Shown piece after piece: positions 28,583-37,416 of a stretch of DNA of 40,636 nucleotides. The DNA comes from Zelonia costaricensis. Lineage: Eukaryota; Euglenozoa; Kinetoplastea; Trypanosomatida; Trypanosomatidae. Under the pieces are notes generated by a model that saw only the letters and a program-made list of their open reading frames with translations, had not been told where the DNA came from and did no database searches. Position numbers and translations under genes: made by a program. Numbering within the stretch: the stretch's first letter is position 1; each line of letters starts with the position of its first letter. The stretch covers positions 1 to 40,636 of the forward strand of contig JASAOO010003319.1 in NCBI GenBank assembly GCA_030849075.1, read 5' to 3'.

Positions 28583-29539
28583 TGGTGTGTGAAGACCTAG
28601 GCACTACCGAGAAAAACAAATCGAAGTCGGTGTTGAGTAGGCTGTGTCCAAGAGAAAACGAGGAAATGAGACCATAGAGAAGGACAGGCAAGGCAGAGAA
28701 TTGGTGCTAGTCATTCGAGTCGACCGGTTACATACTCATTTTTCATAGTTTTTTTTTTCCGTCCTGCGGCAGCACATTCCAGTGGTGCTCTGCATTTGAA
28801 GAAAAAAACACCACAAGGTGCAACCTGCGATGTGTGCACTGCGCGCAGTAGCTTCTTCTGTTTTTTTTTTGTTGTTTTCTTTTTGTTACTTTCGGAGAAG
28901 CATAGAGAAGAGAACACGGGCGCTAGTTCACCAAAGAAGAAAACTGCGGACGTAAGCTCGACAGGTTCCCTTGCGCGAAAAAAAAATGCTACTGTTACCT
29001 TTGGCTGTTACAGCACTCGACATGTCATGACTTACACAGGTGCGTTGCAGAGTTACTCCTGTCTGCGGGCTCGTAGCTCTAGCGGAGAGGGCTAGGGTAG
29101 ATGCAGTGGAGGAAGGTAAGTGAGCAAGCACTGCCGAGGGAGCGGGCGAGCGACACGTGGAGAGAGGAGGAGGGGGGGGGAGGGGCAGGGTTCAAACAGA
29201 AATCTAGCGGCCAGTGAAAGAAAACACTGGCGGAATGAGAGGGAGGGGGGAGGGGGGCTGGCATCGCTCAAGCGTTCAAAGGAGCGCTCTTCGGGGTTTA
29301 CAACGCGCTTGCGCTTCTGTGCGGCTTTCACCTTATCTTCCCCCCCCCCCCCCAGCCGTCCGCCGCAAGCTCTATTGATCAGGGAGAATGAGTACCCGAA
29401 AGACAGTTCCGTCAACCTTTGCTCTCTTAGAAGCAGATGCGTGTCACATCTCACGGCCATGGGAATCTCTCACGACTCCGCCGTTGTCTGCTCCTGCGCG
29501 TGACCCTTCTAGCTTCCACACTTCTCGTCCCCTCGATCC
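28583..29539. promoter_or_regulatory. Divergent strand-switch region, probable Pol II initiation zone
   Basis: Genes to the left are all on the minus strand and genes to the right all on the plus strand, so the two arrays diverge here. It holds T runs at 28749-28758 and 28861-28870, A runs at 28801-28807 and 28978-28986, G runs at 29172-29180 and 29245-29257, and a C run at 29340-29353. In Leishmania-type genomes divergent switch regions are sites of bidirectional Pol II initiation, with acetylated histone marks; no TATA-like motif is expected. No tRNA gene was recognised. Confidence 0.75.
29331..29355 (+). promoter_or_regulatory. Putative trans-splice acceptor for the first plus-strand gene
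   Basis: CCTTATCTTC, then C13, then AG at 29354-29355 make an excellent pyrimidine tract plus acceptor. The resulting 5' UTR would contain upstream ATGs at 29388 and 29437. A second possible AG at 29512-29513 would avoid both. Confidence 0.5.
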
Positions 29540-31018
29540 GTGCACTTCCTCTTTCGCCGTGCGGCCACTTCACTGCGGCGCAGGACAGCGTCCATGGCGC
29601 TGTGCCTGAAAACTGTGCCCCGCCTCGCACAGAAGGACTTCGACGCCTGGGGCTACCACATCCAATGGCCACAGACCACAGCGTTGTCTGCCTTGACGGG
29701 CAAAGTCGACTTCGTTGTCGAAGACTTCAAGTTCGCCTACAATGCCTGGAGTCTCCTCCGTCTCTCCATGTTCTTCGGGGTGCGGCACCCCAAGGTGCTG
29801 AGCAGCATGACCAGGACAACCCCGTCAATGGATATCATGCTGTCCGGCAATCGCCTCTTCTTCATGCACGCCCGGGTGGAGTCCCGGCTTGACAAATCGA
29901 AAACCAGGATCGCACTCACCCCAAATCACCCCAAAGCCTTTCCTATCCAAGAGTTCGACTGGGACCGGCACTGTCGTGGTCTGCCGCGCGACGCGAGTGG
30001 CGTGGAACTGGTGCTCGGGATGGAGAACGGCTTATCAGACGAGGTCGCCAGCTCCTGCGACTTTTACACGTACATACCTCAATACGGCTCCATCGGCTCC
30101 CTGTCGATGCTCTCCGCGCTCGCGATTGCGGCCCACACGACCTGGCGCGGAGCTGTTCGAAGTGACACCAGCGACAGTCAGAACAAACCCGCTCCCTCAC
30201 GCGCGCTGAATGGTCACATGCCCTTGTCGAATAGCCCAGTGCGGGCGCCGGATTCGCTCCCGCATGAGGTGAACCTGCTGTCCTGCAGCAACGAGCATAT
30301 TCGGCACCTTCTCGAGGCGCGCCGACAAAGGTACGCGCTGCAGATCGGCGTCACCATCTACAACGAGCTAGGGGATCGCAACATTGGAGCCGTTATTCGA
30401 AACGCCAACGTCTTCAATTGCGAGTATGTGGCCATTGTGAACCGCCGCCGCTTCAACCGGCGTGGGGCTCTCGGCACTCAGAAAGTACTAAACGTGTGCT
30501 TTTTGGGAAGCGTAGACGACACTCAGGCTCGGCGTCTGTTTGACGGGTACGAGGTATGGCTCCTTTACCCGTACTACCCCTACCTCATGCTCTACGACGC
30601 TAGCTGTCAGGACAAGACAGTGGTCGACAGCACCTCAACGTTCCTGCGGCACGACGACCCAGAAATGCGGTCGTGGCGCCAAACAGATCATTACCTGACG
30701 CATTCGCATCCTCTCATCGTAGCCCACCCGCATCTCCGCGCAGGGGCTGTTTTTCTCGATGACAACCTTTCCCTCGCCTCGAGTGTGCAGGACGTGCAGC
30801 GAAAGAAGCTGCGTGGCATTCTTCTTGCCGTCCCGGAGGAGGGCTGCTCCCCCCACCCGTCGCTATGCAAGATTAGTCATCGCGTTGTCTACGTGACCAG
30901 CCCAGCGTACCTCCCGCAGCGCACGCAACGCGGTCTGAACCCGGCTCTGTCTACCGCCATCGCGCTAGAGAGGATCCGGTGCGCCATCGACAGTCTCCCA
31001 GCCACAGCGAACCTCTAG
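29540..31018 (+). CDS. Tandem SPOUT (SpoU/TrmH-like) RNA methyltransferase-type protein, probably mitochondrial
   Basis: This 492-residue protein has two SpoU-like domains. Half 1 (about 55-205) has motif 1 NAWSLLRLSMFFGV (N68, R74), motif 2 LVLGMENGLS (157-166) and motif 3 IPQYGSIGSLSML (179-191). Half 2 (about 265-485) has motif 1 DRNIGAVIRNANVF (N281, R287), motif 2 ILLAVPEEGCS and motif 3 RGLNPALSTAIALERIR (464-480). SpoU enzymes 2'-O-methylate rRNA or tRNA and work as homodimers through a knotted AdoMet site; here the two halves may form an internal pseudo-dimer. The N-terminus HFLFRRAATSLRRRTAS is rich in Arg, lacks acidic residues and looks like a mitochondrial import signal, which supports the start at 29540 over M19 (29594). 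Catalysis and target are not proven; it could be a non-catalytic mitoribosome assembly factor. Confidence 0.75.
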   Translation: MHFLFRRAATSLRRRTASMALCLKTVPRLAQKDFDAWGYHIQWPQTTALSALTGKVDFVVEDFKFAYNAWSLLRLSMFFGVRHPKVLSSMTRTTPSMDIMLSGNRLFFMHARVESRLDKSKTRIALTPNHPKAFPIQEFDWDRHCRGLPRDASGVELVLGMENGLSDEVASSCDFYTYIPQYGSIGSLSMLSALAIAAHTTWRGAVRSDTSDSQNKPAPSRALNGHMPLSNSPVRAPDSLPHEVNLLSCSNEHIRHLLEARRQRYALQIGVTIYNELGDRNIGAVIRNANVFNCEYVAIVNRRRFNRRGALGTQKVLNVCFLGSVDDTQARRLFDGYEVWLLYPYYPYLMLYDASCQDKTVVDSTSTFLRHDDPEMRSWRQTDHYLTHSHPLIVAHPHLRAGAVFLDDNLSLASSVQDVQRKKLRGILLAVPEEGCSPHPSLCKISHRVVYVTSPAYLPQRTQRGLNPALSTAIALERIRCAIDSLPATANL

Positions 31019-31669
31019 GGCTCGTGTCCGGGCTCCTGTTTCGGTCTTCCTTTCTCTCAGCGCCACCGGGTTCGCCCATCACCTGCCGTGCCCACTGCCC
31101 GGTGCGACTTCTCGGCCGCTGCTCGCCTCCGCAGTCGAATGCTGCCCCCCCACCGCAGCGCGATGAAGCCGAGCTTCTTCACGAAGCATTTTTTGTTTGT
31201 TTGCTAACCTCTTTTTACAGACACCTCATCGTGGGGTCGCTGCGCTCGCGTTTGCTTTCACAACCCCTCGCTGCCAAAGGTAAGAAGAAAACGCTCTAGC
31301 TATGTTTCGTCGGGTGCACGTGCTGCCGGCCGCGAAAAAACAACAACAACGGAACGAAGTTCGCGTCTTTCTTTCTTCTACAAAAGCCCCTCTTTCGCAG
31401 GCGATTCAGCGGGTTCCACTACCGTCAACGCAGAAGGGCGTGTGCCGCGCACATCGCGTCCGACCGCTTTATTAGCGCATGCTGCAGAGCTCATCTGCAG
31501 CTTGCAGCTTCGACTGTGCTCTTTTCATGTTCTCGGGCGTATCCTTCTGTCTGCTTCCTCTGTCATTCCCACACTTTGCCCTGCAACAGGAGGTGCAAGC
31601 TTCGCGCGAAGTGCAGCCTCCACCATCTCGCCCTCAAAAGCTGCAGCCAGACACGGCGGTTGCGCGGCA
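31019..31669. other. Intergenic, UTR-like
   Basis: This holds the 3' UTR of the SPOUT gene and the 5' UTR of LRR gene 1. A frame running in from 31442 joins the LRR frame but reads through the pyrimidine tract and AG at 31588, so it is treated as UTR. No further gene was seen. Confidence 0.6.
31540..31589 (+). promoter_or_regulatory. Putative trans-splice acceptor for LRR gene 1
   Basis: A CT-rich tract from 31540 to about 31583 (TATCCTTCTGTCTGCTTCCT onward) is followed by CAACAG with AG at 31588-31589, about 80 nt before the ATG at 31670. Confidence 0.55.
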
Positions 31670-33526
31670 ATGAATCGGCAGCCGGAAGCCGGGCAGCACT
31701 CGTCATGGCCACTGATGGCGTTTCTCCAAAATGCCCACCGCGCCATGTCCGCGCGAGCCGAGTATCGGATGTCGCGATACAAGTCCTTCGAATGGCAGCG
31801 CATGCTGGAGCAGAATCACTTTGGAGTTGTCCTCGGGTACGCCAGAGCGGTGCGGTCGCTGGCGCTCGTCATTTCCTCACCAAGGGCCCTGCTGCACGCT
31901 CAGCTCGAGGGCTTCCAGCTCCGCCGCCGGATGATAGAGCTGAGTGTCGTGTCTGACGGAGACACGCTGATTTTACAGATTTCCGCCTCGATCACAACGG
32001 TTCTTGCCGAGGATATGGACCGCGTGGGATGGTGGGTCCTGAAGATGGGACTCCCGGTGAATCTCACGGCGCTTTTTGCACAGGGTGAGGTTTCCCTCGA
32101 CCATGCAGCTCTGCGCAACGTGCGCGCTCTCCGCCTGGGCAGCGGTGTGTCGCACCTCGTTATTTCCCCTCCTGTGCTCTCTGGCGTTCGCAGCCTACAA
32201 TGCAGTGGCGCGTTAACGTGCTGCTGCGGCCTTGGGGCGGCACAGCTGCCGGCGCTGCGCAGCCTCACTCTCAACAGCGTGTCCGGATGGCCAGTACCGT
32301 GGGTGACAGAGCTTCTCGGCCTCGAGGAGCTCCACCTGGCTGGCCGCATCAACGAGGTGGACGCTGGCGTCCTGGCCTGTGGGAACTCGCTGCGCCACCT
32401 TCGAATATGCAGCGGGACCGCCAACCGGATTACCGGCCTGCAAACTTTCCGCGCTCTACGGACTATCAATGTAGCCGCGTGCTTCGATCTCGAGGACTTG
32501 TCGCCACTCCTCGACGCACGCAACCTGGAAACGCTTGACGTGCGGTCGGGCGGTGCGCGAAGTGTGCCTCAACTGTCGCGCTGTCGCCAGCTGCTCAGCG
32601 TCGACTTCTCTGGCTGCGGTCGGCTTCAGGACGTTTCCGGACTAGTCGGTGCGCCTTCGCTGGAGAGGATTGCTGCACGCCGCACCGACATCCGGGTCAC
32701 CGGACCGCTGCACCTCTGCCCCTCTCTCTCGTACGTCGATGTCGGGGGCTGCGCCGCGTTCGATGGCCTGGCCGCCTTCGCAGGCGCACCGAGGCTCCGC
32801 GTGTTGTGTGCAGATGAAAGCGCTGTCACTTCTGTCGCCGGGCTGGGCAGCTGTTGCGCTCTGGAGAAGCTCGTGCTCAGCGCCTGCGCTCTTCTCACCG
32901 ACACGTCCCCTCTCGTGGGGGCCGCATCCCTGCGCATGCTGGACATCCGCTTTAGCGGCGTGCGCAGCCTTGGCGGCCTCCACCTGTGCCCCAGCCTCGA
33001 GGAGGTGGATGCCGAGGGGTGCGGCGACCTTGTATCGCTGGCTTCGCTTGCCGGTGCGCCGCGACTGCGCTGCATTCGCGCCTCTGGCAGTGGCGTGCGC
33101 GAGCTGGGAGAGTTGCAGAGGTGTACGGCGCTGGAGGAGTTGTTGGTGGACAGCTGCGAATCCCTGACGTCGCTGGCCTCTATTGCTGGTGCGCCACGCC
33201 TGCGGCTCCTTGTAGCTAAGCTGAGCGGTGTGCAGGAGATTGGAGAGCTTGGGGGATGCCCGCTGTTGTGCTCCGTTGACTTTCAGTGGTGTGCTCGGCT
33301 GCAAGATGTGTCACCGCTTTTCGGTGCCCCACAACTGCGCTCGATCAAGGCGCGGGGCAGTGGCGTCTCGGGCGTCTTCGGCCTCGCCGCCTGTCCGCGC
33401 CTCAAAGAGGCTGATTTCCGCGAGTGCGACGGTGTGGGCGCGACTGAGTGGCGCGCCCTGACTGCGGCGCTCTGGGCTGCAGGGCGGCTACCGTCGAAGG
33501 AGGTGAAAGCGGCGGACGCGCGTTGA
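31670..33526 (+). CDS. LRR protein 1 of a tandem trio, diverged F-box-like N-terminus
   Basis: This is a 618-residue protein. Its N-terminus (about 16-75: AFLQNAHRAMSARAEYR, HFGVVLGYARAVRSLALV) aligns with LRR proteins 2 and 3 but is the most diverged of the three. Single LRRs follow (about 150-255), then about seven copies of a 45-residue double LRR (about 259-590). The pattern per copy is L..CP.LE.VD...C..L, then L.GAP.LR...A..SGV.....L. The tail KEVKAADAR is short and charged. There is no signal peptide, membrane segment or GPI signal, so it is probably intracellular. LRRs mediate protein binding; the partner is unknown. The start at 31670 is chosen from alignment with the paralogs and the acceptor at 31588. 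Confidence 0.82.
   Translation: MNRQPEAGQHSSWPLMAFLQNAHRAMSARAEYRMSRYKSFEWQRMLEQNHFGVVLGYARAVRSLALVISSPRALLHAQLEGFQLRRRMIELSVVSDGDTLILQISASITTVLAEDMDRVGWWVLKMGLPVNLTALFAQGEVSLDHAALRNVRALRLGSGVSHLVISPPVLSGVRSLQCSGALTCCCGLGAAQLPALRSLTLNSVSGWPVPWVTELLGLEELHLAGRINEVDAGVLACGNSLRHLRICSGTANRITGLQTFRALRTINVAACFDLEDLSPLLDARNLETLDVRSGGARSVPQLSRCRQLLSVDFSGCGRLQDVSGLVGAPSLERIAARRTDIRVTGPLHLCPSLSYVDVGGCAAFDGLAAFAGAPRLRVLCADESAVTSVAGLGSCCALEKLVLSACALLTDTSPLVGAASLRMLDIRFSGVRSLGGLHLCPSLEEVDAEGCGDLVSLASLAGAPRLRCIRASGSGVRELGELQRCTALEELLVDSCESLTSLASIAGAPRLRLLVAKLSGVQEIGELGGCPLLCSVDFQWCARLQDVSPLFGAPQLRSIKARGSGVSGVFGLAACPRLKEADFRECDGVGATEWRALTAALWAAGRLPSKEVKAADAR
32444..33440 (+). repeat. 45-residue (135-bp) LRR repeat array in LRR protein 1
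   Basis: There are about seven units of 135 bp, each coding for two LRRs. Units are well diverged in DNA and protein; several replace the usual IDGL end with GL or EL variants. Confidence 0.8.
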
Positions 33527-34317
33527 CAGGCCCATGACACGTTTCAAGAAATCCCTTTTTCCTTTGCAAGTGGGCAACTTGCTGATGCAATGAGATCTTG
33601 AAACGGCGCTTTTTCGCTTTCTCTCGGGCTGCTCTGTGAACTTGATCCGCCCTGCCACGCTTCTTTCGTTTTCTTACTGGGTAGCGGGCAGTTTCATGTC
33701 GAGCCACGCTGTGCCTCATAGCTTGCCACGCCAGCGCCTCTTGGAGCGATTGCGTCTTGGAACCCCAGTGCCCGCTCGCAAAAGGGAGAACACGCATGAA
33801 AGCGAGCAAGCGATCACTCTCTCTCGAGTTCATCGACGCCTCGTTTCGCGATCAGTTTGACGCGTCTTTTTCCTCCTCGGTGGGGACTGACGACCGCGCC
33901 GGCGTCGCCGAGGCGGTGTGCGTCGACAAGCTATGCTGCTGCCAGCTTGTTGTCTGGCCCACAGCCCAGCTCTGTCGCTCACGGCTTCTCGGGCACGCCA
34001 AATCGGACTGCATGGACAAAGCACTGGCTGTGCACCAGCGCTTCGCCGCACACACACAAAAAAAAGCCAGCCGCACAAAGGACAACTCATTGAGCACTGC
34101 CTCTCTAGCCGCTGTGGCCGCTGCCTTCCCGTCGACTCGCCTCACTTAGCCTGACTCTCTTACCCCCCCTTTACCGCTACCGTACACACACACACACAGC
34201 GTAAGCCGTCGCTCACTCACCCGCTCAGATCCCTCGCAACCTCTGTTCATTCTTCAAGCCTGAGCGAGCTTACACGTCAGCTCAGTGCAGCCGCGCCCAG
34301 CAGCCGGGGACGCCACG
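33527..34317. other. Intergenic, UTR-like
   Basis: This is the spacer between LRR genes 1 and 2. Frames such as 33757-34149 are Ser/Ala-rich, have no domain and end before the acceptor of the next gene. No gene was seen. Confidence 0.6.
34151..34258 (+). promoter_or_regulatory. Putative trans-splice acceptors for LRR gene 2
   Basis: CTGACTCTCTTACCCCCCCT and a CA repeat lead to AG at 34198-34199. A second tract, CAACCTCTGTTCATTCTTC, ends in AAG at 34256-34258. Both precede the ATG at 34318. Confidence 0.5.
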
Positions 34318-36450
34318 ATGACGACGACTTTAGACCACCTCCAGTCGGTGCACTGGGGTTTGCTCAGCCGCGCGGAGTACCGGGACGGGACTGACCGCGG
34401 CCGCCAGCTTCTCGACGCCGTGGGTCACGACGTCCTGGCTGCAATCGTCGCCTTCGGGGGCGATAAGCCCCACATGACCGTGGCGGCGGTTTCGCCGCGT
34501 GCCCGCCTCTTCGTCGAGGCGGTCCGCACGCCTTCTGCCCATGCCGCACCTGTGTCCCTCGATCTCAGTGGGGACACGGTGCAGCACGCGCTGACATTCC
34601 GCCACGACTGCGGGGACATTGCCACTTCGAAATATCTGCGAGTATGGTGGCTGCGCAAGTGTGCAATGCCGCTCGCGGTGCGCGGCACAGACGCACTCGA
34701 GAGCGTTCTCGACGGCCCTTCCGACCTGCTGGCGAAGATGCGCGTGCTGGATCTGCGCGGCTCACGGGCGCCGGCTCCGGTGGTTCCGCAGCCTGTTCTC
34801 CATCAGCTGACGGCGATCTACGCCTGTCCAGAGCACATCATTTTCCGTGGCGTAACAGTCGCGCACCTCACCAAGCTCCGCCGCCTTCACATGCAGGGCT
34901 GCAGCGCGACGACGTGCGCGTTTCTCGGCGAGCTGCCGGCGCTGGTAGAGTTGTCTGTGTCGTGCAGTGGCGGAGCCGACTTCGACATGCAGCACGTGGC
35001 GTCTGCCGCTGGCCTGGTTCGGTTTTCGATGCGAAGCTCCAGCGCTGCCACCATCGCCGGCTTTGAGCGCTGCACCTCGCTTGTCGAGTTCGATAGTGCT
35101 CGGTGTGGCAAACTGCTTAGTCTCGCACCGCTCGCGGCTGCGCCGCAGCTGCAGCGCATTGCTGCCCCGCTCAGCGCTCTGCGTACGGTCGAGGGCCTGA
35201 ACCTGTGCGACGCGCTGGTGGAGGTCTGCTTGTCCGACTGCGCCGCACTGCACAGCCTTGCGCCGTTACAGGGCGCACCAGCTCTTCGGATGATCGATGC
35301 TTCGCGCAGTGGCGTGCAGGTGCTCGACGGCCTCGCCGTGTGTCCGTCGCTGGAGTGCCTCGTCGTCAGTGGCTGCATGCACCTGCTGAGCTTGGAGCGG
35401 CTTGCTGGGGCCCCACAGCTGCACACGGTCGTCGCGACGGGCAGCGCCGTGCGAGTAATCGACGGCCTTGGCAAGTGCCAGCGTCTGGTTGTGGCGCAGT
35501 TTGATGGGTGCAAGGGGCTGCAAAGCCTCGCACCACTCGCCGGCGCGGTAGCCCTCAAGCACGTCGACGCGTCCGCGAGCGGGGTGCGCATCATTGACGG
35601 CCTCGGCCGCTGCCTCCGGCTGGAGCGCGTCCTGCTCAGGGGCTGCGTCGAGCTGCAGAGTCTTGCGCCACTGGCTGGTGCGCCTGCTCTGCACGCCGTT
35701 GACGCCTCTGCCAGCGGTGTGGGCACCCTCGACGGACTTTGCACCTGCTCGGCGCTGGCGGTGCTCAATTTGCGCAGGTGTGCCCAGTTGCAGAGCCTCA
35801 CGCCGCTTGCAGGCGCGCCGCGGCTGCAGTGGGTTGACGCATCGGAGAGCGGCGTTGCGGCGATCGATGGGTTGTCGAGGTGCGCGTCGCTAGAGTGCGT
35901 CCTTTTTGCGGACTGTGTGGAGCTGCAGAATGTGTCGCAGCTAGCCGGGGCTCCGTCGCTGCGGCGCGTGGACGCCTCGCGCAGTGGTGTGGGGGCCATC
36001 GACGGGCTCGGCGAGTGCCCGTGCCTGGACTCTCTCTGTGTCGCCGGCTGCAAGCGCCTTTTGAGCCTCGCAGCGCTGGCAGGTGCGCCGCGGCTGCGGT
36101 GTGTGGCGGCGGCGCACAGCGGCGTGCTGAACCTGCAGGGGCTCAGTCGGTGCCCGTCTTTGGTGTCCATCACCGTGGCGAACTGTGCTGGGCTGCGAAG
36201 TCTCGCCCCCCTGGCAGGCGCCCCGGGGCTGCAGACCATCGACGCCTCGGGGAGCTCGGTGACCGACCTGGGCGGTCTGCACAGCTGCCCTGCGCTGGAG
36301 GTGGTAGACCTGCGGAGGTGCGCCGCGCTGCACAGCCTCGCCCCGCTCTCCGGGGCCAGGCGGTTGAGGGTTGTTTACTTGTCCGCCTACGCCAGCCTGT
36401 ACGCGACGCTCCCCCGCGACGTCGAGAGGGCGGTGAGCCTCCTCAAGTGA
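34318..36450 (+). CDS. LRR protein 2 of a tandem trio, F-box-like N-terminus
   Basis: This is a 710-residue protein. Residues about 31-65 (LLDAVGHDVLAAIVAFGG, then MTVAAVSPRARLF) resemble an F-box: two short amphipathic helices ending in a V-S-x-R-A-R like the F-box V-C/S-R-R-W. A linker with WWLRKCAMPLAVRGTDAL is shared with LRR protein 3. From about 248 there are ten copies of a 45-residue double LRR with consensus CP.LE...L..C..LQSLAPLAGAP.L..VDAS.SGV..IDGL. These are the most uniform of the trio. The protein ends shortly after the last copy (RDVERAVSLLK). There is no signal peptide or membrane segment. The ATG at 34318 aligns with the start of LRR protein 3; an in-frame ATG at 34285 is an alternative. 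The F-box call is tentative. Confidence 0.82.
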   Translation: MTTTLDHLQSVHWGLLSRAEYRDGTDRGRQLLDAVGHDVLAAIVAFGGDKPHMTVAAVSPRARLFVEAVRTPSAHAAPVSLDLSGDTVQHALTFRHDCGDIATSKYLRVWWLRKCAMPLAVRGTDALESVLDGPSDLLAKMRVLDLRGSRAPAPVVPQPVLHQLTAIYACPEHIIFRGVTVAHLTKLRRLHMQGCSATTCAFLGELPALVELSVSCSGGADFDMQHVASAAGLVRFSMRSSSAATIAGFERCTSLVEFDSARCGKLLSLAPLAAAPQLQRIAAPLSALRTVEGLNLCDALVEVCLSDCAALHSLAPLQGAPALRMIDASRSGVQVLDGLAVCPSLECLVVSGCMHLLSLERLAGAPQLHTVVATGSAVRVIDGLGKCQRLVVAQFDGCKGLQSLAPLAGAVALKHVDASASGVRIIDGLGRCLRLERVLLRGCVELQSLAPLAGAPALHAVDASASGVGTLDGLCTCSALAVLNLRRCAQLQSLTPLAGAPRLQWVDASESGVAAIDGLSRCASLECVLFADCVELQNVSQLAGAPSLRRVDASRSGVGAIDGLGECPCLDSLCVAGCKRLLSLAALAGAPRLRCVAAAHSGVLNLQGLSRCPSLVSITVANCAGLRSLAPLAGAPGLQTIDASGSSVTDLGGLHSCPALEVVDLRRCAALHSLAPLSGARRLRVVYLSAYASLYATLPRDVERAVSLLK
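35059..36399 (+). repeat. 45-residue (135-bp) LRR repeat array in LRR protein 2
   Basis: About ten tandem units of 135 bp. Adjacent units share long identical codon stretches around CTGGCxGGxGCGCC, and two neighbours both read DASASGV, suggesting fairly recent unit duplication or conversion. Confidence 0.85.
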
Positions 36451-37416
36451 CTGCGGTGCTCTTCGGCCAGCGCACCGTTCGTTTTTCCACGCACCATGCC
36501 GCATCTCCGTGTCTTCCCCCTTCTCCCCCCGCCGCCCGGCAAGCAGGCTGCGTCTTCCTCCGTTTCACTGCGGTGTGCTTGTGTGTCTGGCACTTTGGCT
36601 AAACCGTTGCTGTCAGGCGTGGTCCCTCCTCCTGCTGGAGGGGCTCTCGCGCTTCTCGCTTTGCCAGCCCTATTTGACTTGCTGCAGCCCGCTCGCCGGG
36701 CGGCGCCCTTCCTTCTCCGCTTCGCCTTTGGCTCTCTTCCTTCCTTCCTTCCTTCCATGGACCCCGATGTCCCCCCTTGGATTGTTGTTTCCGTGTTCCT
36801 TGTTTCTTCAACTCAAGCTCCCCGTTCTCACCCCCTCCCACCTAACTGCGCCGAATCGGAAGGACCACACTTGTGACTTCAACTCTGTAAGCCGCCCAAC
36901 CGTGGACGGCGCACCTTCTTTTCGTAAAGAGCACCACCACAACACCAAATGACTGTAGAAAAGCGTCCTGGCGGCGTTTTAAGGCGGCTGCTGACGTGGT
37001 GCTGCGCCCCCTCCCGTCCCCGCGTTGACGGACGCTCATCAAATCAAGACGATCTGACCGTCAGCACCCCCACAAAAGAACAAAAAACAAAGAACGGAAC
37101 AAGCAAACGAGCGCGAAAAAACAAAACCAATCAAAACACGGTTTTACTCATGGTGCTCCGCCCCTTCGCACAACCAGAAAACGGGGACCCACTGCCGCGT
37201 GCTAAAGCGCGCACCTGACGTGCAGTGTTTCACCAGAGGCACAGACGCCCCCTTTGCGATGTGCTCCAACACTCCGACCCTCTCGCGCGCCTCCGCTTCC
37301 GCGTACTCCTTTACCGCACCAGAGCACTTTGTGCCGTCACGGCCAACTTGCGAGACTGTTCTCGGATACACCCACTACGTCAGCCTCTTCGTTTCACTGG
37401 AGCTCACCGCTTCACC
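36451..37416. other. Intergenic, UTR-like
   Basis: This is the spacer between LRR genes 2 and 3. It is pyrimidine-rich at 36480-36840 with a TTCC repeat at about 36738-36757, and AC/AA-rich at 37070-37140. No gene was seen. Confidence 0.6.
37262..37322 (+). promoter_or_regulatory. Putative trans-splice acceptor for LRR gene 3
   Basis: A CT-rich tract (about 37263-37315, ending CGTACTCCTTTACCGCACC) is followed by AG at 37321-37322, about 95 nt before the ATG at 37417. Confidence 0.5.

Noticed and set aside
28583..29539. tRNA or 5S rRNA gene in the strand-switch region
   Set aside because: Such genes often sit at switch regions, but I saw no A-box/B-box pair or cloverleaf-like segment by eye; a tRNA scan would settle it.
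34887..36239. 450-codon minus-strand frame across LRR gene 2
   Set aside because: It is the antisense shadow of the repeat array; its own periodicity comes from the LRR codons.
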